A stretch of 64,000 nt of DNA, taken from NCBI GenBank assembly GCA_030248065.1, contig JASAMV010003771.1:1-64000 (forward strand), written 5' to 3'. Each line of letters begins with the position of its first letter. Positions within the stretch are counted from its first letter, which is position 1. The DNA is from Rhynchonema sp. JSB1_4 (taxonomy: Eukaryota > Nematoda > Chromadorea > Monhysterida > Xyalidae). Made by a program: the position numbers and the translations under genes. Below the pieces are notes generated by a model. That model searched no databases. It had not been told where the DNA came from and saw only the letters and a list, made by a program, of their open reading frames with translations. Below are positions 11,885-25,400 of the stretch, in pieces.

Positions 11885-13740
11885 GAATGTGGTGGATTTG
11901 GAATTGGTCTGGAATTGTGATGATACAATGAGCCATACCCATCAATCGATATATACAGTACCTACTGTATGTGCATACAGGATACAGATCCCAATCAGAA
12001 AGTTGCGTGTACGGTGGGTTACCGGGTTAGGCTCCAACACACGATTGAAGGCTTGTATACGACATGACGCTACGCCCTGAACATGGGTGCGTGCGTGGTA
12101 AATTTCGAATTCAGACCCTTTTAGCGCTGAAGCGAGCTTGTTGTTGGCTTAGCCTTAGCCTATCCAGAGTTATTAAGTTCAAAAAGCATACAGTGTGGAC
12201 TTTCAAGAAACGTATCATAAATTATGCGGAGAGATATTGATATGCGAGACTCGCGCCAATGACTCATTCGCTGCAGTCATAGGAATTATTCATGATTCGA
12301 GTGATTATGCGTGAAAAGTGAAAACTCGACCGCTGTTTGCAAAACGAGATCTGAGCACTGTTTTTCAAAACGCAATTGGAGGGCTGCCACCACTGAGATG
12401 GGCGTTATGTTTCTTCCCGAATTGCAAATTACGCATGAAAAACATGGACGCAGCGCGGCGTGCAGCACAACACTTACAAATTGCACACTCGCACAACTTT
12501 TATTTGTTTTGATAAAACCAAAAAAGCAGAACTATGCGCGTGTGGTATTATTATAACATCATGCAGTCGCACGAGACTGGGGAAAAAGTGCTGGGCTTTT
12601 ATACTTCACAAGAGAGCATGAGGCAGGAGTGGACGTGAGATCACGGTAGCGCACATGCAGCACTCAATGTCGTTATTGTATTAGACCAATAGCAGTGCCG
12701 ATGCCTGCATTAGGTATGCGCTCGAAAAAAAACAGGTATTGCCTTGAGTGTGCGGCTGGCTGGTTTGCGAGAGAGCGGTATCTCCACAATGTGTTGCACT
12801 ATACTCTTCCGTGGCTGTACAGGTATCAATGGTGTACCTATACCTGTTCCTCTCTGTCCATTCACCAGATGCTACCCGGGGGCTGGCTGTCTTTGGCCTT
12901 TTATGTTCACACTGTAAACAGCAAAGACGCAATGTATGCATTACCTCCAAATGTCGTGTTTACCATGCAAATCGAACAAAAAAGAACAAACTCGGTTTGA
13001 ATAATGCGGCAGCTTGCTGCCTGCATGTATAATACGGTTCGGGGCACACGGTATGTATTGTATTGAGTCCATTGTATAATAAACAGTGAATGTTAGCATC
13101 AAACACAAAAATGTCACGTAAAGAATGGTTTTCTGTCAATATTACAATATTATGCTTCAACCCGCGAACTTTTGAAAGAAAAACGTAACACTGTTAATAC
13201 AGAAGTAGTGTGGTACATACGAAAAAAACATCTCTGTATAATTTTGTTAGCGAGAGGGTACAAAGCCTACAGTTGGGTTGGGTGTTTAATTGTGATTACA
13301 GCGCATGTTTCGCGGCAAACAAAGCAGCATTATAATTGAAAACGACATGCAAAAAACGTAATGCCCGGCCGTTGTACAGAGAGCATCATTCGAAACACAG
13401 TGTACACGGAGAAACGGAAACACTTTGACGAAATTGTTGTTGCTAGCCTGTGCAATTGCCATCGGTGACGTTTTAGTTTGAATGTACAAACGAATAACCG
13501 GCTTCCCCTTTCACTTGTGTACAACAAGCAGCATGGCAGGTTCGGTATAATTTATACAATACAACACATTGCGGTTGTTGTGATATGAAGAAACACTCAA
13601 ACACATTGCGCTAAAACGAACGGACATTCAAAGCGATACGTCCCCCGTTGGTAAACCGTCGTGTTCATTTTAATGGAGAAGTGCTATGTAGGTTAAAGTT
13701 CGTGTTATAATTTGTAAGCACCTGCACAGACGTGTTTTTA
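11885..13740. other. Intergenic upstream of MARCH
   Basis: No supported gene. Contains the presumed MARCH promoter and 5' region; otherwise nothing recognised. Confidence 0.45.
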
Positions 13741-13744
13741 CGAT

Positions 13745-13951
13745 GTATAGTCTTTCCGTTTTATAACAGCCCAGAGGCGGCATACAGAAAATGTTTCAAC
13801 GCCTTGAAAACAGCAGTCATCGTCGTGGATGATAACCAACAGGTCGACAACGTGGCTTGAAACATGCGTGTGACTTGATAGCTGCTGTTGCGATGAAACA
13901 TTTGCTGTATACTTTCTTTGGACCGAGAATAAAATGAAAGACTATACATTA
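13745..13951. mobile_element. Fold-back miniature element
   Basis: Inverted ends TGTATAGTCTTTC-GTTTTAT. The homology of the arms extends inward (ATACAG-AAATGTTTCA-CG), so most of the 207 bp folds back on itself. Confidence 0.6.
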
Positions 13952-15610
13952 TGTAGGTATTATAGTAATGTAGTTTGTTCGTAATTATATTCTCAGTTCA
14001 AAACGGGACAAAAAGCGTCAGTTAGCACAAATATGAGGTGAGAAAAATTCAAGAAACTGCAGTATTGTCATGGTCAGTATTGGCAGTATTGTGAGTCGAA
14101 AACTCGCGCGGAAGAAAAGAACGGGCGCCGGTGAACGTGTGTGTGCAAGGAAAAGGGCGGAAGGAAAGGATATGATAATAATGGGAACACTAAACAAAAT
14201 TGTCAAGTTGAGCAATAGGTACTAGCGGTGTACCTCGAATGCACGTGTAGGTATAAGGCTGGCGCTTTGTGTGCGGTTGCTGCGATATACGTAACACACG
14301 ACCAGTCTGTCTTGTATGTTGGTTGGTACTGCTGTCAGCCGAAGCTCTGTGCTTGCTTGTGCAAGCTTACAATGTCTAGGTACATATACCTAGTACTAGG
14401 GGATCCCAATGGCAGGCAGCCGTGTACATATTGCATACTGACGCAAGCGCTAGCGCACAAAAATCAATACACAAATAACAGACACCCGAGCCGAGCCCCT
14501 TCCGCAAGCGACAGTATAAGCATACGCGCACGACCGAAGGCCTTCGGACGGCCAGCCAGCCTGAGTGTGTATCACATTTTGGGAAATTGTGTTTCGCACA
14601 AACAGTCGTGGACGCGAGCGAGACCAGGCGCAATTACGTAACTGAACGTCACGGCACGCGGGCCGCCGAGCGCAAAAAAGCGCGCGACCCCGCAACGGAC
14701 GGACGGGCGTGTAGCTCCAAATCTGACGTATAATACCATGAGCTTTGAGGCGTCACGCAAGAAACCATGCCCGAGCTGATGGTTTTCATCAAGGGAAAAT
14801 TATATACAGTTCAATCTTTGATGCGCTTCAGTGCACAGCCGCGTAGAGGCAGATGTTCTGTATACTCACGTATGTATGTAATCATGAGAGTTTAGACCTG
14901 AACATCACAACTATATAAATCCACAACTGAAAATGAGCCCGACCCCCCTCGGAGATCGGATCGGGTGTGGATAAGGTTATTTAGATCCCAAACATCTGTC
15001 TCAAAATATCCAAAATCGGAAAAACGGGTGCGTGGCCAGGACAGATCCGATCCCACAGTTTGTAACCTGACCGGTGGTTGAGCTTGATGAGCAGCTTGAC
15101 ACGTTACCATGAAGGACAGCAGCTCGTTTTCTTCGGAACAAATGCTTCTGTAAGGTTTCTCTCTTATTATTGTCATTGTGTTGTGTTGCAGTCTGTGGCA
15201 TACGGTAACGAACACCTATTTGAATAGGGATGTATGGGTTCACGCAACATTTGTATTTTGATGGAATGAGTGTGCGCTCTGCTAAAATGATGTGTTGATG
15301 ACGTACATAGACCAGGATAATTACCATACCCCAACTCCAACGTATATTAGTTTTGGGTACTTACAGTACACGACCCCGTCAGTGAAGGTATAATACTGTG
15401 CGAGTCTGATTATCATGCAGCTGAGTTCTTTACAGCTTGTCGTACGCGTGACCAGACGATGATAACAAAATCACAACACTTCTACGTATCGCGGGGTTGT
15501 ACGGTAGACGGCGTAAACTTGTTTTCGCATTGGATCTGCCATCACAACATGGGGGAGTCTATAAAGTATGGCGTGCGTCTGGCAATTTTGCATTTCGATT
15601 TTCATTGGCG
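13952..15610. other. Intergenic, nothing recognised
   Basis: Open frames here are short and do not resemble proteins. No inverted-repeat element with clear borders was found. Confidence 0.4.
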
Positions 15611-15796
15611 ACGTATACTCTGACAATTCTTTTGGGAGAAACTTTTCAAACGCGTTGCCTGATCCGTAAAGCGCATGATGCGTGCACTGGCTATAGCGGT
15701 CACGTGACTTCTGTAGCCAGTGCACGCATAATGCGCTTTACGGATCAGGCAACGCGGTAGAAAAGTTTCTCCCAAAAGAATTGCCAGAGTATACGT
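15611..15796. mobile_element. Family L fold-back element, best copy
   Basis: Near-perfect palindrome of 186 bp: ACGTATACTCTGACAATTCT at the left, its complement at the right, arms including TTTTGGGAGAAAC, TTGCCTGATCCGTAAAGCGC and GTGCACTGGCTA, loop around GGTCACGTGAC. Confidence 0.88.
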
Positions 15797-16065
15797 ACGA
15801 CTCCTTCTAGCGCGTGAAGGCTCGACACTTATTAGCTGGCCTGAAGCAGCTAATGTGAGACTGCAAATTAGTGGCCGACGGAGCGAGCAATGTCATTTGA
15901 TAGTCGCACAACCCAAAAGTGCATGGTCTCTCAGCTCAAAGTGGTGCTTGGCCAAGCAACATCGGTCGGTCAGCTATGGCGCGTGACAGGGCACTGCAAC
16001 TTTCAGCGCTGCCATAAGCCACACATTTTCTTTCAAGGTCAACAAGTATAGACCTTAACATAGCG

Positions 16066-16071
16066 TTTATT
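16066..16071 (-). promoter_or_regulatory. Polyadenylation signal for GCN2
   Basis: AATAAA on the minus strand, about 330 bp past the GCN2 stop codon, with no other gene between. Confidence 0.4.
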
Positions 16072-16401
16072 CTGCAACATCTCTTGCACCCGCCCAACGA
16101 AACAACAAAAGTAAATGTAACTCCATAATAAAAACCTCCAACAAGTATTGGTATGATTTAACGTCAGATCACAGTGCGATGTACAATAAATATGCTGGAA
16201 TGAGCATCAGACTTGGAAACGAGTCATCAATCAGCTTAGAATAAATAAACAGGTAACAAGAAACAAAAACAAGGAAGTAACACCTGGATATACATACGTC
16301 ATGAGACATGCTGTAGCTACATATGTAGATAATGATGTTATCCCAAAGCATGACACTTGGGTTATGTTATACCCCGGGTGACAACTATGTGACGTCATAT
16401 C

Positions 16402-19400
16402 TCAAATAACGACATGGAGTTTAATATCAGGCCATGAGGTCACAATCACAACGCGCGGATTCGCAGCGGTTCCGGTCTGAGTCCGGAAACAGATCGTTCG
16501 AAGCGTATCCAGCAACAGCTTTATTTCGTGTTTGTACTTTCCAGTCAGCAGAGTGTGTTCATGCCTGATGCTGTCATCAAAGTCACCGCTTGTGTGCGCA
16601 CAGTCAATCGTGCTCAACAGTGGGCTCAATACTGAGGCAGGCATGTCCGACACGATCAGTTCGATGCGCGTGCGCGCACTGTATGCACTCAGATGCGGCG
16701 AGATGGCCGATTCGAGTTGTGCCTGAGATGGCAAGGTGGAGTGACCAACTGGTGTAGTGATTGGACGGAGTGGTCAAACAACTTGGCTGGCTAGCCGTTA
16801 GGTATTATAGGTAAGTAGCAGGCAGGGCCAGCTCGATTTAAAACTTGGTGGTCGGATCGGATTGTGCCGTGGTCACGTGACTTCCGTGATGTGAATATAT
16901 TTCGACATTTCTGCTTGTCGACATTTGTCGAAATTAGACCTGTCACAGCAAAGCGTGATAAATCCCATCCGATCACCATTCTTGCTTTGAAAAAACAAAA
17001 CACAATAGAAAGGAACGAATGCAAATTAGCCAGCGGTCGCCAACCTCGTGCCGTTTCTTCGTATTGTATTGTGGTTTGTCCCGAAGCGCAAACGTAATAC
17101 TCAGATTGGACAGTGTCGCACAAACATTACTGCTGCTCGACGCTGATGTCGACGCATTGTCGTGTGAAACATTAGTCGGTGGTTTTGAGACGGCCACAGA
17201 ATCGGCAGTGGTCGGTTGACGATGGTCGGTGCGTTTGGTTGACTGCTAAAAGAGGTCAGCAACGTCAGATGCAACATCACAACTACCTTTTTTCTCAGAA
17301 TTAATCAGGTGGAACCGGCACTTCGAGTCTCCTTTTACAATTCACATATGCGCAAAATGTATAAAATCTACAGTTGGAGCAAATTACACCCAGCTAAGAT
17401 TACATATTGTTTCTGAGAAGCCAAGCTGGCCCGCATACCGTTATCAACGACGTCACACTAATATCGTCATCGATTTTCGCCTCCAAGAATCGCCCGTTAT
17501 CCCACTTGCAATGCAGCACGGCAGTGGCTTTGGCTGATTCACTGTCGGGCAGCACAACCAATAGCTGCTCAACACCATTCGCACGGCAGTAATCCTGTGT
17601 GAAACATCAACATTAGAAACACAAAGTTGACATTTCATCGTTTTCGCGGGCGCGCATTTCTTCTTGTGACTGTACTTGGCAACAGAGTTGCGGCTCTTAT
17701 TTTGCCTAGCGTAGAACTTCTGGACTAGCTAGAACAAGGAGAATAATTTTTGCGCTGGTCCAACACATTGCGCAGCAAGATCACAAACAACGGTCCGAAC
17801 AAAAAAAATAAACTCAGCCTCCATTAGCGTGTGACGTCTGCGGCCGTGTCAAAAGTTGATATTGCCCAACATGAACGGTCACTATTAATCGAATGTACTG
17901 TACAACGTACCTGCGCGTGTCTGATCGTATCAAACGGATGGTGCACCAGATCCACCCTCACTCCGGCCTGCCACAATTGTCTGACGAGCACCAACTTTGC
18001 ACCGGTCACGTGACCAGCACCGATCGCAGCCACCACCACCACCAGGCACTCGTCGGTGGCACGAGGGGTCGAGGGGGAAGCAGGGGATAACAGGGAGACG
18101 AGACGGTCGAACGCAATGGACATGCCCACGCAGCAGCGACCTGCGAGTGCCATATAATAACGGTGAGTGTGCATGTGCATTCCAAAATCCTTTGTGAACA
18201 AAAAATGCTTTCTTCAACTGGGATTCGAGCCCAGTTCTTCCGCCGAACCGGGGCCGTCGCTGTACCACTGAGCTATCGAAGGGCAAGATTTGGAAGCGAA
18301 GTTTCTGGTCATGTTGTGTTTGCCGTTTCTGGGGGTGCCTTGGATGGATATACCTAATTAGGCCAACTTTGTGCGTTCGTACAACAGTGATACCTTACGC
18401 GCGAGTGTAAAATTAGCTCGCACGATGTTTTTGGGGTCACTGCTGCATTCACGCTGATGTTGATTTGGTTCACTGCCAGTCTGTGCAAGCACACCAAAAC
18501 GCCCATCGAAAAACATGCAGCACAACTCAGGTAGGCCAGTAATTGAATAACGTGATTTTTGTGGGCTGCAATGCAAATAAAATACCGACTAGAAATTGTT
18601 TCATGTTGAACCTTCCGGAAGATTTGTGCTAACAATGAAACATTTTCTGCAACAACAGTTCACAATGAATACATCCAAGACAAAGCGAAAACAAAATGAC
18701 ATATGCATTTTGAATCAAACTGAGTGACTGACTGACCATATGTCGGCTCAGGCGGATCCGTGTGCGGTTTCGCCAACTGACGAACCAGCGAGTCATAACG
18801 ACCTGAAACATCACAAAAAGTAGAGAATTATGACATGACATCAGCGATGTGGGGGATGAATCAGATCTGCTCTCATCTGCTGTTTGCTGTCACACGTAGA
18901 TATTCAATAGCTGCCTGATAGGTAAATTCGCACTGTCGACACAATGGCGCACGATTGGTCTCGGCGAAAACAGGCCGAAACGAGAGACAAACCCACTGGT
19001 GCTGTTACATCCTGAACAAGCACGTCAACAAAACTGCCTACTACCAACCCCCAGCAGCCAGTACGTGCACAGCGGCACGACGTTTCCGTTGCGTTTCAAC
19101 GATCACTTGGAACACGAGACCGTCGGAGAAATAGCGCGGTTTGTGCACCAAACTGAGTGACACCGACCAGGGCACCGTGCACCCTGAGACAAAAGATGGA
19201 TTAGTTGGGGGAAAAAGCTTATCAATCAGGCATGCGTTTTTACAGTAGACCCTCTTTACCCTATTGTAACCGAAAGCGCCAGGCTCCGAAAATGTAACTG
19301 TAAAAGAAAATGTGACAGCATACAGCTGTGTACGAAACATCTGTAAGACACATGACCGATTATGAAAATGTTAAAAAAACAAGAAAAGCAGCCAGCATAC

Positions 19401-22400
19401 CCAGATTATCGAGCGTCATTTTGAGCATGTCAATTTCGTTCAGTGCATCTTTGGCGCGTTGTGCGAGCTGATTCGGTCGCTTGGTGATGCAACGTAGGTC
19501 GGAGCCGATCTTTGACGGAACACCATCCAACGACAACAGTTGTAGTACGGTGATCGCGGTTTGATCCGTGATCGCACCACTCGATAAGGCCGACAGATGA
19601 CGGGCCAGCGCTGGTGGGTCATTCGGGATGGCTGGGTTGCATAGAGAACTCATCATCATCATCAGCTGAAACCTCGTCACTGAACGCTTTCGTAATATCT
19701 TAGGTCTAAGAGATTTTGGCGGTTCAAAAATGTTTCATGATTAGCGCAACAGCAGCAGGGGAATGAACAAAACTAATCAACAATTCCGAAATATGTGAAA
19801 ATAGAAAAATGGGAATGTCAGTTATCCGTGCAACATCCTGTGTAACGACAGATCAGCACCAAGCCCACGACCACTGACCATACAGCGTCACGACAAAGAC
19901 GGTAAGCCATACGGCACAACCAACCAACCTTTCCTATCCTTGTCACTGTACGTCTGTTGGAGTGCGTCCAATACTTGCGTGTGCATTGTATGCACGTCCG
20001 TCACACCACAATGCACCAACACGGTGTGCACCAGCTGCATGTGGTTCACGCGTACACTGATCTTGGCTGATGTTTCATGCAGCAGTTGTGTGACAATCTC
20101 GTTCATGATCATTATTAGTTCGCCAACCGAGGTCACGTGACCAGACGCACGACTGACGATATCAATGGCACATTCGGTCACCGATCGAGGGTGGTAGCCT
20201 GAACATTCAGGGATCGATGTGTCTGTTTGCATGTGTCTGAAAGATTTCACGACATCGAGGTTTATTGGGTTGCATTTGTATCAAAATGCGCCCAATCCGC
20301 CAATCCAGTGCCATCTAATATTCTCCTACCACAACTACAAATACCCAACCACCAACCATACACGGACTCTCCCCTGTACACGGTGCCAAAACAGTATCGT
20401 CTAAGCGCATCGCAGTCGGTGCGTGCCAACATCCTGGCCAGAGGCAGACGCATGTCGTAACACAACCGCAATGGCAGACCACTCTGGTCGAGCACCACTG
20501 CAGTGTCGTGTGTCGTATGGCCGCCGTGTCTGGTGTGGGGCAGCAGTGCAGACGCGTGCAGTTGCAGACGACACGCGTGTCGCTCGAAGATGGCGCACAG
20601 ACACGCGCGCACGTGCGACATCAATGACGCGCGGTGACACTCCAGATCGGTGTAGGTCTGCGGGGATGTAAATCGATTGGTGATTGATGGCGTAGTCGAT
20701 CTATTTTACAGTTTTTCCGTTTTTTATTGATGATCGCGACCAGGAATAGACCGGGCTGTTCCAATCACAGTAAATTCGCTGCTCGAAAGTACATTCAGCA
20801 ATTTTTTTTACATCATTTAATCAAAAAAGTTACAGGACCAACAAATTCCTATCCGATACGATCACCAAGTTTGATACTGCTGCCCTTGGAATGACATTAT
20901 CAGCAGACCGCCACTATCCGAACGCCAGACCGTAGTCATTGACTATGTCCCAGTCAATCTCCCACCTGCGCCAACGCATCCCGATCGTAACAATAGTCGA
21001 GCGCAGTCGACGGTGTCCGATCGAACAACTGCTCCATCAGCCATTTGTACTGTCGACTTCGTTCGTCACGCATCACCGTGCGACAAGCAGTCTGCAAACG
21101 AACTAGCTGATGTTTCGTGTTCTGCATTTCTGACGTGAGCGCCCCATTCGTTACTTTTTCGGTGATGCACAATGTCAACACAACACGTCTGGGGATGCTG
21201 ATCTAACAATTACAGCTTTCGCAAAACACAAAAGTTAGAAGGAAAAACGCACACATTTTCATGAACCTGAGCTTGCAAGCTAAGATCCATCAGATGCGCC
21301 TAAAATGATAAACAAAACCCGCAGGTACCTGCAACTGCGTCTCATGAATCTCCAGCGGCGGCAACAGCTCCGACTGCAGCACATCAGCCACCGTCGGGCG
21401 ATCAATGACCGAATGTGTGACCATTCGCAACACCAACTGTCTCAATTTGTCGCGTTGTCGACTGTTGGTCTCGATTGTGCCGAAATCCGACGGCAACACC
21501 ACTTCGGCTCGACGAACATTGTCCAGCACGTTGGTACGCTCCATGCCCGGTGGCAGAGGACGATAAAACAGCTCGAATAGCACGATGCCAGCACTGAAAC
21601 ACATTGCGCGTGTTTCATTGAGTGTCACGGAAGTATATTCCAAAGTCCAACAATATATGCAGGAGAATTCGGTAAAAACGTGTTGCCTGATACGAAAAGT
21701 AGCAGGTGATGCGCGTGTGATATTCAGCGCACTCACAAACCAGTTTGTGATGACGTGACGATTGTTAACCGACACTCAGTTTATGTTGCATGGTTCAGGC
21801 AACACGTTCAGAACTTGATCTCAAGAAGATCGGTACTACCTGTATACATCGATTTTCTGTGGGTATTCCAATGTGCGTGTGCGTGCAGTGAGCTCAGGCG
21901 CCACATAGAACACCGTGCCCACGTCAGTAGTCATGCTCGGTGCTTGACCTGGTTGAGGTAAGTTTTACTCATTTTTCTAAAGCATACATTCTTATATTTG
22001 GTTTATTTTATTATGCCAACCAAAAGTCACCGAACCTGGTGACAACAGGTTTGTGGTCGTCGATGTGTCTGCCAATGACGTCATCAAATCCTGAGTGGCC
22101 AGACCGAAATCGCCGATTTTGACATGATCGTGTGAGTCGAGAAAGATGTTTAACTGAAATCAACAGATTCGTCAAGAGCGAAGTCAAATTTGTGATCGGG
22201 CACAGATCTGTCTTCGACACATGGCTTCTCTTGAAGTTAAGATCTTCGAAATTTAGTAATGGCAACGATTTTGACTCATATAGAAGGTGGTGCCTTTTGC
22301 TAGACCCAACCACTGAATATTTTTCATACTGGTCGAAACCACATGCTTCAGTTATTGTTAAAGTTCATTCATGATCGTGACACACCGATAACAAGGATTG

Positions 22401-25400
22401 CACCAGTTTTCTCAATGAGTAATGAACCCACTTCCAATCTAAGGACCTATTTCTTTCATCCAAGAAATGACCGACCGGTTTTATATCTCGATGTATCATG
22501 CCCTGCGTGTGTATGTGCGCCAGACCCTCGAGCATCTCTCTGAACAGCCGCCAGGCGCGTTGCGGTTTATCGATTAGTTCAAGATTATCGATCGATTGAC
22601 GCAAAGTCGATTTCTCGCAGTATTCCATCTGGATGTACAGCAACTGCACCGATGATGTTCCGGGGCACCCAGTGGATGAGGATATTTGTCTGCCCTGGCT
22701 GGGCGGTTCAGATGGCGGTCCACTGTCAGCACCGTTGTTGTTGTGCTCGAATATAATGTCCTACAACAAATACAGTCAACGCTTATTACGGTGACTCTCT
22801 TTCCGAAACCTTCTGTAACACTGAATCATCCACCAGCCAACCAGTAACCTACATCATCGTCACTGGATCGTTGTCTATAATAAGACGTGCCACACACGCC
22901 ATTCAATTCATCCGACGAACTCTCATCCTCTTCAGTGTCCGATGTCCGCCCCGGCCCACCACCCTCGTACGACCAGGTGGCGCTGGTGGCAGTGCTCGTC
23001 AGTGCCATCGCTTGTTGTTCCACCATACGATGCGCCGATGGAATCAGGGAGTCATCTGTGTGCGCGAAAGCCGAGGGATACGTTCTTCCAAAATTCAATT
23101 TTGTATTCTTTCAATTCACAAATTCAATTTTGTCCTCCCAGTTCCACTCCCACCTTTGTCCACCTCTGGCCTCCCATTTTCAGCCTTGCCCTTCGTCTGA
23201 GCCACCTGCACGGTCTCCATCCACGCATTGTAGTATCTGACCACATTTTCGTGATTCAATCGTGACAACAACTTCACTTCACGCACCACCCGTCGTGTAA
23301 TCAACTGCCGACTGCGGGCACTCAGCTCGATGCGTTTAATTGCGTACACGCGGTCGTCGAGACGATTGCGCACCTGAGGAATTATAAAATGTAACAAAAA
23401 TGTGTGGTCGGCTGCCCGTTTAGTCCCGTTTTCACACACCAGCGGTGCACCAGGAAATCAGCAGTGCGACTGAACCGCATTATGACGTCGTTTGTATGAT
23501 AGATAAAGACTTTTCATTCAAAATCCGGCAAAATATGCAGCTTTCAATGACCTCTGCATAGTGAAACATTACGGTGGTGCATATCTTTTCGACGATATTT
23601 TGGTCAAGGCAATCAAGCGAGCCACGCAAACGCTCTCACTCCGATGTGCCCCACCCACTTTTATGACAGCACCGAATCCCCCCTTGCCAATCACTCCCAA
23701 TTCCACGAATTCGTTTTTGTATCTCGATGTCGACGGTGACGTTGCTGTGGACAGGGCCACTTCACTCGACGATGCTACTTGACTCGTGCTAGAAGACTCG
23801 ATTACCGACGGTTGCGGTGGGCTGCGCACTTTACGATATGTTAGGGCTGCAAAGATGAAGAGCACCCTGGCACTGATTAATTAACAATTTCTTTATTTTA
23901 AAACAAAACAATTCATCCCAGATATCCACCAACACTTGGTCACAAACTCGTGCGCGAGCAGCAGATCAGCGGTGACGGACGGTTGTTTATCCTCATTTTG
24001 CCTGCGTCCAAAACAGCACTGGAGCATGTCACCCAAAGGAGGACAGTGCACAATGGCAGTGGCAATCAAAGTGTCGGGCGTATGACGTGTCATGTTTGTT
24101 CTGCAACTTTGGAGTTCATCAATTCGCTTTTTCCCAAACTTTTTTTTTAAAAACGATTAATATGTATTTTCGTAATCTCACATACTTTGTGCTAGCACCG
24201 CTGTGTAACACACCGACGCACACGCCGAACATGAACAGATCGTTGCGTCGACTCGGCTTGCCACAACCGGCCATCACGGTGGTTACTGACGAGGCAGCGG
24301 GCTCACCACCCACTGACGAGCGGGCGTAGGTCGACAGACGCTGTCTGCAAATTGGGTGATCGTTGGTTATTGTCGATGAGAAAAGAAAATCAATTCGTGT
24401 GTTTGTGTCGTCACTGGCCATCTGGTGCTCACGCAATTACACAACCTCAATGACGATGATCTGGTGCACAACAAAATTCTCATTGTGCTTCGCGCAAAAA
24501 AAACACAAGGACAGAATGAGTCTGACTACATTCTTTTTGGGGACGTCATATTGGTATTTTGTGTTCTTGACCACTATTTAGATCTTCGGCACGGTGCTGC
24601 ACTTGACATTATGCACACTGCGCTCAAGCAGCTGCCAAGGTGAAGGTAAGAAAGGTGACAATCAATCAATCAACCTGATACTATGATCAGACAATACAAA
24701 AGTCGATTCGGTATCGTTGCTGGCACATTTCCAAATGCAATCCAGATCGAGTGATTTGTGCGTGACATCTTTCGAGTGCAAATACTGTATGGCGCGCAAC
24801 ACGTGCACGCACATACGTTGCAAGTCCGCCAGGGGAAATTGGGACACCATGCCCTGATCTAGCAAGGTGGACAGTGCCGTCAGTGATAAGCGGAAGCTGC
24901 TCACAATCGTCACCTGGTGAAGAAAAGGAATAATTATTGATGGTCATGGTCAACATAAACCGATGAAAATACACAAAAACCAGTATCGAATTTGGTGGGC
25001 GGATCATATCTGCATTGATCACGTTACTAGTTTTGAATCAATATTTGATGACTGGACTGACTGGCAGTTCTGTCTGAGCACCCTAAGGGCGTCACTAGCA
25101 CTGCAGATCCGACATGAGTCCGTCCCAAAATTTACGTACCGTGAGGTCATGAGTATCGAACGAAGCAGCCACGTAATGAAGCAGATTATCGTGTCGCAGT
25201 TTTACTAGTGATTCAAACTCCTTCCTGATCGATTGCAATTCAGTCGGGTATTCGTCTGATTTTCGCTTGCTTTTGCCTAAAAATCAAGTTCAAGTGAAGT
25301 GACATTGCAGCAACAACAAATTCTAACAACGTACTTTTCGTCTTTTTCCGTTGTTTTCCATTGGCCAATGTCCACGTATCCACTAGCAATGCGACATGTG

